Under the pieces are notes generated by a model. It did no database searches and was not told where the DNA came from. It worked only from the letters and a program-made list of their open reading frames with translations. DNA of 64,000 bases, from the NCBI GenBank assembly GCA_025642075.2, contig JAODUO010000044.1, positions 865,001 through 929,000 of the forward strand, read 5' to 3'. Source of the stretch: Ridgeia piscesae (lineage: Eukaryota > Annelida > Polychaeta > Sabellida > Siboglinidae). Below, piece by piece: positions 11,213 to 22,336 of the stretch. How positions within the stretch are numbered: the stretch's first letter is position 1; each line of letters starts with the position of its first letter. The position numbers and the translations under genes are program-made.

Positions 11213-12109
11213 GGCTCAGTCCTAGGACCAGTTCTTTTTCTGCTATACATAAATGACATAAACAACAACATTCAATCTCCAATACGGTTCTTTGCTGACG
11301 ACAGCATCATCTATCGCATAATCAAATCTGAAACAGATAACAACATCCTCCAATCTGACCTGATCCAACTACAAACATGGTCCAACAAATGGCAAATGGA
11401 GTTTAACATCCCCAAATGTGTGCACCTCCCAATAACAAACCAAACCAAACCCAGACTACATTCGTATTACCTCTGTGGGGTGCCACTCTCCACAGTCTCC
11501 AGCCACCCATATCTTGGAATAAAATTAGATACTAAACTAACCTGGGCGAATCACATCACTGACATAGCTTCCAAATCATCAAAAGTGTTAGGTATGATCA
11601 AACGAACCCTCGGACCATGCAAACCTGATGTAAAAGAAACGGCCTATAACATGCTAGTCCGACCAAAACTTGAATATGCCTCTCCTATATGGAATCCACA
11701 CACCACTACCCAAATTAAACATCTTGAAAAGGTACAGCACTGTGCAGCCAGATTTGTCAAAAACAACCATCGACGCCAAACAGCCACAACAGACCTAATA
11801 GCCACCCTTGGATGGCCCACTCTTGAGCGACGCAGGATTATCAAACAAGCAATGACATTTTACAAAATTTTAAATAACATAATCAACATCACACCACCAC
11901 CGGGTCTACTAAAACCATCAAAAAACCGTGGCCATTACATCGCCACCAGGTGCCGCATCAACACTGCAGTGTTCTCCTTTTACCCCCGTGCAATTCGCAT
12001 CTGGAATATGATCCCACCACACATTACTGCAATAGAAAATCCCATAGCTTTTCAAGCAGCAATAATGAACCTCCCCTTCCCAACACCCAATCACCTAAAT
12101 TGCCTGTAA
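11143..12109 (+). pseudogene. Jockey/CR1-type LINE reverse transcriptase, C-terminal half
   Basis: From 11,213 an open frame reads GSVLGPVLFLLYINDI, then IRFFADDSIIY, the catalytic F-A-D-D box at 11,291-11,302. It continues with a YLGIKLDTKLTWANHI thumb region and the typical C-terminus (KRTLGPCKPDVKETAYNML, IWNPHTTTQIKHLEKVQ, RIWNMIPPHI) to the TAA at 12,107. SGVPQ just upstream is in another frame, so a single-base loss separates it. The N-terminal half of the RT and the endonuclease are absent. This is a 5'-truncated dead copy. Confidence 0.88.
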
Positions 12110-12960
12110 AACGAACAAACAAGTTATAACAAACAAACAAACAAACATACATACAACCAAACGCATGCGCACAAGAAGCACTACAAACTCCTGCGTTAGC
12201 CCAAGTTTGGGCTGTTTGGAGTAAACAACCTGAGACCTGAGACCTGAGACCTGAGACATGAGACTCCAGATGGAGAGCATGGGCACGGACAGAAAACAAT
12301 GGCGTTCCTTGGTCGATGGCCCGGCCAGCTAGCAAACAGGCATAAACACACACAAAACAGTACTGAATGTATAAGGATGCAGTTTTTATCAAATAATGCT
12401 TAATATAAAAACTTTTCAAAATGTAACTTATACTGAAACACGTTACACCAAAAAGAAACAGCAATTAAAAAATTTCGTTGTTAGTTTTATCTCATGTTTT
12501 AATTTTGTAATTTTTTTGTACGGATATTTTATGAACTTAATTATCTGTATACTGTATGAACATTATTAGTATAAAACACGTAAATCTGTAGATTAATCCA
12601 AAACAGTGGTAACATCAGATTTCTTCGGGTAATGGCATTACATAAACAATGGCATTACATAAACGGTCCTTGCGTAAATTGGACGAGATTATCATTATCT
12701 TTTTGACTTGGAATCCGTTTCTTTCGGACTGTAACGCGACAGTGGTGCCACCTGGTGAATCAATGATCCACCGAAAATAGTTATAAACAACTGTAACTAC
12801 CTTGGTGCCTTTATGCATTGCCAATTAGTAGATCAGAGCTATGTGGCTAAAAATTATCAATACGCGAAAGTTGACTCATTGCAATTATGCATGTAAAGTT
12901 AATGCAAAACATGTAGTGATGCCATCTGGCGGCAGCGATCAGTGAAACTACATATTATCA
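12110..12960. other. LINE 3' flank and region upstream of SELENON
   Basis: Begins with an AAAC/ATAC-rich LINE tail (12,115-12,155) and three to four 'ctgagac' repeats (12,229-12,262). AT-rich sequence follows, with a 17-bp direct duplication 'aatggcattacataaac' near 12,630-12,664. No gene is seen. The SELENON promoter should lie in the last few hundred bases, but I see no clear TATA box. Confidence 0.4.
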
Positions 12961-13021
12961 ACCAGTGTCTCAGACGTCTAGTTCACGAAGTCGACGCAAT
13001 CGAGAGTCGATTACTCCCGAG

Positions 13022-13033
13022 ATGGCTTTTTAA
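13022..13033 (+). other. Minimal upstream ORF before SELENON
   Basis: ATG-GCT-TTT-TAA lies 38 bases before the SELENON start codon. If the transcript begins upstream of it, this three-codon uORF could lower translation of the main frame. The transcription start is unknown. Confidence 0.35.
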
Positions 13034-13070
13034 CGTAGTCACAATACTTCGGTAAGACTGATAGTGCACG

Positions 13071-13427
13071 ATGGTAACAGTGCACTCCGTCTCTGTGCAG
13101 ACGGACTTTGGCGGCGATGATGTGGACGGTTTGGGCCAGCCCAGCCGTGTGTTCGCCCGCCGACTGTCGTGGATCTTGGCAATCGCAACAGCATTGCTGG
13201 CGACAGGTATATCGACTGGCGCAGTCAGCGACGCCGTCGGAAGGTTAAGATATGCCTTCGGTATCGGGTCATCTACCCAGTACCGAATTCCATCCCAGTT
13301 GGTGGAAGATGTTGGGATAGATGGCGTGATTCTATTCAAGCAACATGACATCAATGATGACGGGTTTTTGTCACTCAGGGAATTTGAACCGATCGCGCAC
13401 CAACTCCTGGACATCAAGTCGCAGAAG
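13071..13427 (+). CDS. SELENON: SELENON exon 1 (residues 1-119)
   Basis: Encodes the N-terminal tail, a hydrophobic helix [19 protein letters not shown] (about residues 33-51) and a canonical EF-hand loop [12 protein letters not shown] (residues 93-104) with acidic residues at positions 1, 3, 5 and 12. It ends ...DIKSQK before 'gtaaac', phase 0. An in-frame stop nine bases upstream of the ATG supports this start. Confidence 0.92.
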
Positions 13428-16400
13428 GTAAACAGTTGTGGACCAAAGTCCAAACAGTTGTCCAGTTCATTTCCCTAGACTGAAATTAAGCGATGTCAGT
13501 TATTACTTATGGAAATAATAACAATTATGGCAAGGTAATTCTGAGTTAAGTTGGAACTTTTTACCCAAACAAATAAAGATGTACCAGTTCTAAAAGATAA
13601 TTGTATAATTAAATGGTAATATAATTATGATTAAACTCAAAATATGTGTGGAATATTTAAGCACATGCTTTATTAATATTAACAGTAACACCCTTGTTTT
13701 ATTTTTTAAACACTCCTCTGTGTTGTCTTTTGTAGCAAGCAGTAGATCGTAACTCGACAATAGAACAGCTTGATGAAGTCGTCACCGTCGAGACTTTCTT
13801 CAAACCCTTATTGATGAGTTCACTCACAAAGGATCTTAATTCAGATTACACAGCCGTTCCTGGTGTGAGTATAGCATATATCTGAGACACAATGGCAGTA
13901 TGCTGACTCGTGGGAAATTACCTTTTAATCAAAGCTATATATATGTCCTTTCACTCCTTTGGCATATCAACATTATGTCTCAAGTCAGATGGCCTAGACA
14001 ATAATTGATTATGTCATAAATTTATTTTTAAGGTTTCTGTATGTTATTCACGAGCTCTTAAACATAAATTTATGCAAGGTTATTGCTCACTCACTGCACA
14101 ATGTTTTCATGTTTTAAACATTACTCATCCATGGCCTTTCTATATCTTCGCTGAAAATTTGATAGTTACATGATTTATATGAGCATTTATATGTAAATGT
14201 CACATGACAATTGTTAATGTACTATCTGGTAGTTCATGCCAAGTCTGCCCTGCATATTAATTTATAACATTCAGTTAATGAATAAATACAAATGGTAACA
14301 CAGACAATAGTTTATTGTTGACAGAAACAAACATCAGTTTTGCAAATCACAAAAAAACACAATGTTCAGAGAACACATGAATGCCTGCAGGGGATTATTC
14401 AGAACTGTGGCCACCATCTTCAGAAGCTTTCTTCATCGCTGAGTTTCTGCTGTTTAGCCAGTGTCGTTTAGAATATGGACCCAATGGAAAATGGACCCCG
14501 GTGTCCATATAAAAAACTGAACTGACAGCTTAGAGAAAAACATAAAAAAACACTGACTGGCAGGGCAAGACATTAATTTATTCACACAAGTGTGAAACTA
14601 CATAATGTTAAAACAGAAAAAGCCAAATATTTAGTGTTGCAATTCTGTTCTAATCATTTGCCTGGGCTGGAATTCAACTGAAACATTTAATAAAAAAATA
14701 TATAAATAAATAATTTATTTAATTATATTTTTTTACAGAATTTTAAAAGGGGGTCCAAATTCTATAATAGAATATGGACCTACAGGTCAATTTTCTATAG
14801 GGGTCCATAGTCTATCTGACACTGGCAGCTTAGTCACACTCATCACACACAAAACGCTACATTTTCAAAACGCCACAACTTGTTCAACTCCACATGACCA
14901 GTGCTCTGTTCTCAGGGCACAATTTAATAAGCTGTATAATCTTAATTGTCATTATTGAAAAGCATTACTGATTTATGCCTGCTGTGTGGATGTGCCAGTT
15001 AGTGTTATTATTATGACATATATAAACCTTCCCTTTCCCAGTCCCTTGATCCGATGATGGGGCTCAAGAAATGGAAGACTCCAGCCGCTGAATGGAAGAA
15101 CTTTGCTGCAGGACATTTCCGACAGTTTCTCCCGCCTCAGAATGAGGAGCTCTTTCCGGGGAAGTGCTACTACATCATTGAGCCTATTGTGATGGAGAAG
15201 GGACCTTCCATCTCCAGCAACAGATACCTCCCTCCTAGCCTCAACCGGGACAGCTGGGTGATGGTGCATTCCCTGCTGGCCATGTTTCATCCCGTTCCCT
15301 TCGTCTACGGCAGATTTGCACCGCAGGGAAGTGTGGCATGCATCCGAGCGTTTAACAGCGACTACGTGGACATCATGTTCAGGTAACATATTCCAGTCAG
15401 TTTGGTGCTGTGCTTTTATAAATGGTATCTCATTGATCTGGACACTTATGTTGAACCGTGGGAAAGTTTTTACACACTTCATTTCTCCGGTTCATTATGC
15501 ATGAGTACCTGGTTATAGACAGTTGGGGATATTTGTGTTCGAATAGTCTTCACACATTAATTGTAGCTTGACTGGATGTTTTCCGGAGAAGTCGAGGTGG
15601 TGTTTGATTGAACAGATCTGCCAGGGAAGTAAAATGTAAAAAGCATTGCACAATTCAAAGGATTGGAAACTGCGCTATATAAAAACTTACAATTTTTATT
15701 AAATTGAATGTTATTACTACACAGATCTTGAGCTTTAAAATTATACATAATTTGTTGAGATATCTTCAGTAGCTTTAACCGATACATTATAAAAACAACA
15801 TTTCGAGAAACATATTTTATTTACATGCATTTCTGCTAAGATCTCTAAAATGATAAACTATGACCAAGATAATGTTTGTGTCCAGAATAAACCTGTGCCA
15901 CTTAATACCTGTCTCATTTTTGCGCAGCACAGATGGGTAATAATTAGGACAGCCTTACCTAGAATGTCGGAGTGGATAATTAAGTGGGGAGATATCTTAT
16001 TCGGTGACATACAGTATAAGCTATAAATATTTCAACAAAGTGACTACCCGGTAAGTGGCTGCTAGCACTTATCAGTCAGTGTCACAGTCCCTCCTGGTAA
16101 TGTAAACTGAACCTAATCGGGCCTCCTTTCATTATCTCACATCAGTAAACAGTGCTGACTCCAGCTGCCTCAGGGCTTCTCTGGATGTACATGTGATGTG
16201 TTCTCTGGCTGGCTTGGAACCAGCATTCCTTGCTTTTTCAACACTTGTCTGTTTATACTAGACACTTGACTTATCTGGTGGTGTGTGGCCCAGAGACCCA
16301 GTGTGGGGTCTGAATTTACCATCCAGTTCACTTCAGTATCGTTATTTCAGGTGCAGCTTGTGCATGTGTGTTCATATGTAAATGTTTAAGAAACATACAA

Positions 16401-19400
16401 AGATGGTAAACATAGTGTAAAAGTATTGCTCATTGAAACAGAAAATATAGACTCAGTCAAAACTGGTGTCCTTTACCAAAAGGTTCAGCTACCCAAAATA
16501 ATAGAGTGAAGATGAACATATTGGCCAGTGGCTATCAGGTCAAATATATCAGCTTTATAAAATTGGTCACAGGGCAGGATTAGAGCTAAAGGGGTGGTGT
16601 ATTTGTCTGTCAGATTATAGGGTTTTTATTTCAAACAAACAAAGTCAAACAAAAACTAACATCCATAGTATGTTAGTGATGTGCTGTGTATGTTTAAAAA
16701 ACATTGCTAACAATACATTTTGAAGAACACTGCTAACAAGACATTTCTGTAGTAGGCAACAACAGCAGAAGAGACTGTATTCTTGCCCCAATATAGGTTG
16801 TATTATATAGCTTAGGTTATCATAGTGTGAATTTAGATCACACTATGATAGAACTCTTGTGAATCATTGATAAGAATCGGATAAATGAAGTTTGTTTTTC
16901 ATTGTAATTTGTTTCTATCCAGATAATTGATAATATCACTCTGCATTCTGATCCCACTATGTGATAGCTTCACAGGAAGTCAGCTGTAGCCCCAGTAGAC
17001 TTATACCTCAAGGTTATCAATTAGGAAGCCTGCCTCTATTTGACATGTCTGTGTAGATTAGAAATAAGATAACAGATATCTGTCACTCTTTGTACTTGTG
17101 GTACAGACAGGATGTAGGTTGTTATGTAACTAGTACTAGTGCTGGAGTTAACAATCTTTATTGTTGATTCAGAAATGATTCTTAGTCTAGACTTGTAAGT
17201 CGAAGCAATATACCAAGTTAGCATGACTAAACAATGGCAGCCTCTTCACATGGCCTACTATGTGAGATCAGTTGCAAGTGTAATTTAATAACCTAGAGGC
17301 AGAACTTTATGCAGGATAACAGTTTTGCTAGTCACACATTGTTAACACACAAGCCAGTTGAGAAATTTGAAATGTGTTTTATGACAATAAACGAACTACA
17401 AACACACATGTGACATCGATTTACACTCATATTTAGGGCATAACTGACAATATCTATGATTTTTAAAGACTTTTTACTCCTTAAATTTGTTTACCCGTCC
17501 ACTAATATTTCTACCCATCCACAACGGGTTTACCAGTCCAAATGACAGGTGGATGGGTTTCTACATACTGTTATGACTGGAGGAGTTAAACATTTTAAAT
17601 GAGGGTGAGACATCTGAGACTTGGTCTAAGTTAAAAACTTGTTTGACAATGTTTTCATCCATTCGCTTTCAGAATTCATGCAGAGTTCCAGTTGAACGAA
17701 CCTCCGTATTATCCATTCTGGTTCACCCCGGGGCAGTTCACAGGTCATGTGATCATCAGCAGGAATTCTGGGAGGCTCCTGGACTTCACATTGCATGTGC
17801 CAAACGACAAGAGGCTTAATGTTGGTGAGTGTCTCTTAGAACAGCTGGATAATCATCATACAACTCATGATCTTGTGTACAAGAAATTAAATATAGTATA
17901 TTACAAGTATATTTTTAATGCAGAAGATTGTCACAGAAGAAACATGAAATACAAAATACAAAAGTCAGTTTTTCAACAACAAAAATCCACCACCGTAATA
18001 ATAATAATACAATTGGTTTGTATAGCACCCAAATCAATACTATTGCTCCCAGGCACTTTACATAAATATACAAATAGTAGCTAAAATTGGATGATAAATT
18101 ATTACTAAAATAGATATGTATATATGGATGATAAATTATTACTAAAATAGACAGATATATGTATATATATATATGGATGATAAATTATTATTAAAATAAA
18201 TAGATATATGAATATATATATGGATGATAAATTATTATTAAAATAAATAGATGTATGTATGTATATATATGGATGATAAATTATTATTAAAATAAATAGA
18301 TGTATGTATATATATATATATATATATAAATATACATTACTTATTATTCCTCAGTATGCTAAAATAAAAGTATATGATTTTAAAAACAAAAAATAACAGC
18401 TAATCTATCATAAAATTATCATATTAAAATGCTAATAATGATACTAATTGCGTAATAATTATGTGATATAAATTGCATAACTTATGGGTAAATGCATGCA
18501 ATTAAAGTCCACCATGAGTGACATGTCAAGATTTTTACTTTGAATTGACCATCACATCTTCAGATATGGAGTGGTTAACGGACTCAGAGGAGAACATGGA
18601 GGTTGACATTGGCTTCATGCCACTGATGGAGCTCAGAGTGACCAGGTCATCTGTTCCGGCCGAACTGGACGGTGTCGACATTCGAAGCGTGCACGTCAAT
18701 GCGAGCTCAGGCAAACCAGATGACACACTGTCTACAATTGAGTGGACAGAGGAGGTGTCGGAGGAGGAGACAGTGAGAAGTCTCGAAGTGAAGTTGTTTC
18801 CTTTCAAAAAAGTATGTATGCTGTGTGTTGCCTTTAACTTGTGGCTCAGTGTCAGGTCATTTCATCCGTGGCTTGTTTCTTGATTCTAGATGTTGTGTCA
18901 AGCTGTCAACAGATTAGATAAGTCGCAAAGGCTTAGCTTTTATCGTAAACCAAAACCATTATGCTGAAACAGCACACTTTCAACTTGGCAGCAGGTGCCT
19001 GAACAGCTCAAACAAAAATAACATGTTTATTGGAGAAAAATCAGGCTCTATCTTGCTTCATTTGTGGCAGAGAATTGTATTACGCTAACAGTGATTTTAT
19101 GATTTTGCCTCAGGCCTGTGTAGTACACCTGTAGTCCACTAGATTATCCTGTAGTCATGACGACATCAATCAGTGGACATTTCTGAGCATGTTGTTGATA
19201 TTGATACTTATATATTACATCCCTTTGAAATAGTGTGCACCAACTGTCCTGTGGGTAATTAAAATGACTTAGTAGTACTAATATTACATGCATGATATAC
19301 ATAATGTTTCATGCTAAAATTTACTAGGTTATTTAAAGATTGATTACAGATTTGGGGTTCATAAATTTCAAAAAGGCACATGGTTCTACCTCTGGTATGA

Positions 19401-19483
19401 GCAAAGAGCACGTGTTTCCTTTTCCAAGAGGATCCCTATATACACTATATATATATATATATGTATGTATATATATATATATG

Positions 19484-19525
<42 letters not shown>

Positions 19526-22299
19526 TCAATAATTGAGCTAATGCATGCATTATAATGTTTTCCTTCTACACAGTTTATATATCAGGGTAACTTTTGTTTA
19601 TTAATCTATAACCATCCCAATGAATAGTACACGGTAATGCATTTATTTGAATTTATCTGAAATCATCTTTGGTGAAAGGTTCTTAATTACCATATCTATT
19701 TCCCTTCTACAAAGTCAGTGAAAATGTGATGACATAAGACCACAATAAGGTGTCCATCCGCTATTACCCAACCAAAGAGTAACATACAGCATTATGCATG
19801 TTGTCTTAATTTCTATGAGGACATATATAGTGTGGAGTGAGTAGAAATTATGTTTTTGTGCAGCGTGGCATCAGAACTGTCAAATTACGACAGATGACAG
19901 TCTGTTTCTCTGCGTGTTGATAGTAGTGTCATTGAGATTGGTGATGTCAATACGACAGATTGCTGTCTGAATCTAGCAGAGATGAAGGGATATCAGGTTT
20001 AAAAGTCGTTTATGGGAAACAAAGATATTTAATTTTCACGAATTTTCCAGGGCACGTCTACCAGTGGAGTTTAAAGATGCTGTTAATTTGTTTATAACAG
20101 ATCTATTCAAATTTTATTGGAAATGACGGAAACATTATTTGCCGATAGAAGAGTCAAATGTAGTCTCGGTTCTGATGAGTCTTAATCAATTGAGTAGCCG
20201 GGTGACATTTTGAAATGCTCCACGTTTCACAGGTGCCCTACTACAATTTGACGGAAGCGTTCACACGGGCGCGGGCCGAAAAGAAACTCGTTCATTCGAT
20301 CTTGTTGTGGGGGGCCCTGGACGACCAGAGTTGCTGAGGGTCAGCGCGGACACTCCGGGAAAATGCCCTTGAGAGTCCGCGCATCATACGTCTGCTCGCA
20401 GACCACTTCATCAGCAGCTGGTCACTGGTTGTTGACCTCAAGGTCAGTGTCAAGGTCGTTGTATTCAAGGCCAGTATCAAGGTTGTTGCTGTAGGTGGCG
20501 CATGTTATTGGGATAATGAACTCGTGCATGGGAGTTTCCAGTTAATTACACAGGATCACAATACGTTACAAATGCGTTTACATTTCAATTATAGTTGCAT
20601 TTGTCATAACCCAGGAGGTGACCAAGAAAAATCCTCTGTAGCATACTGTTAGAATAAAAATCATAATGTTGCTAATATTGGTCATAAAAATATGAAAGAA
20701 AACTTTATTGTAATAAACTGATAATATCTACGGAGCAAACAAAAATCATGGGGGTATGTGGGGTTACTCACTATTAAATGTGTACACATTTGCATCATTC
20801 GGTGTCCACAATCTCCAGTGGGGTTGCTAAGAATGAATATAAACGACATGTCATTCTACAGAAGTTATTATGGATTCACGTGTGTTATTGTATATATTAT
20901 ATCTTGTTACGTTACTAGTTATTTTACTGTGTTACTATATTTTACTATAGTTTCTATTCTCTGAAAATGTGTAAACATGTGTGACGCTGCACAAGAAAAC
21001 TCGGTTTATAAGTCGTGCCGAACAATTCAGAGGATGCAGCAAAATGGTCAACTACCTTAAAAATATAATTTAATCTGACCACCAGATAAAGTCTGTACTC
21101 TAACATTCAAACAGGAATGTCACAATGGTGCTGCAATCATGCCTATAGTTAGCCCCGATGATAGCTGACATATATACAACAGCACTATCTGGCGACCAAA
21201 ATGCAGTATGTTTTAACTACTGTTGAATTTATTTGTGTGTTATATCGATAAAGATTATTACACCGCTATACTAATTTTATGAGTAGGAAGATGGTCAAAT
21301 GCCATAAGAAATTTACTTATGTTTTTTGCGTGTTGTTTTGTTCACTTTTTTCCTATTTATTGAAGATACAAACCTCAGAAAATGTCATTATACCTGGTTT
21401 TCTTGTGCATCGTTGTCATAGTCACATATATATATCAGGGATGAGATTTTTCCGTTTTTTGCTGATTTTCCGGCATTTTGTAGTCAGAAAACGCACCCGT
21501 GAGAAACGTGTAAATCCAGGGAGAAATGTTTAGGGGAGGGGCATATGGGAGTTCGTAACTTTGAGCCAAGCCAAGCTTGCAACAAGCCCGGCTGAGCCTG
21601 ACCAGCTGAAGGCAGTCGCCAGAAACCTATCGATCGTTTCACTTCGCTGTTCACTGTGTGCAATAAGTTGCGGTAGATATGCATCACAAGTGCACCACAC
21701 CGGCCCCCACAGTAACTAACAACCAGACCTTGGGCTAAACGATACATCAAATATTCCCTGTCCTGGGTGTAACCTGATGGCAGTACCGTGCCTCAACCCA
21801 CAATGCATCGCGCGAGGAAGGTCACAGAACCCGGGACAGAATCATCAATGAAACTTTTTACTACGATGCTGTGATTGGCTGTAGTAAATGAAAAGCTCTC
21901 TGCTTGGCTGAGAGGAACAAATCACGCGAAAGAAGCACCGAGTGACAGCGGCATGAATGTTTGCGCTAGTGATAAGCTTTATACCACCTGTATGTACTTT
22001 GTGTATGTATGTGTACTGGTATGTTGACAAGAAATATTTAAAAAAATCCTTCCCTTGGGTCGGAAACATTAAAATGCATATTTAAAAAATGACAATTGTG
22101 CTTTTGGTACACCCCAGAGGGCTTACCTTCTAAGAGACTGCAAAATTGAAGAAAAAAATTCGGGGGGGCTTACAACGTCCCACGAACCCCCAGACCGGGA
22201 TGTTCGCTCGCTTCGCTCACTCCCTTATTTGCCCCATGTACATTTTTCCTTAATTTTTCTCTCCCCGTCTCATCCCTGATATATATATGATGATAAATA

Positions 22300-22336
<37 letters not shown>

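Noticed and set aside
20233..20442. SELENON as a pseudogene because of the in-frame TGA in exon 6
   Set aside because: The TGA is exactly the selenocysteine codon of the SCUG motif, the frame and conservation continue after it, and a recoding hairpin and a SECIS candidate are present.
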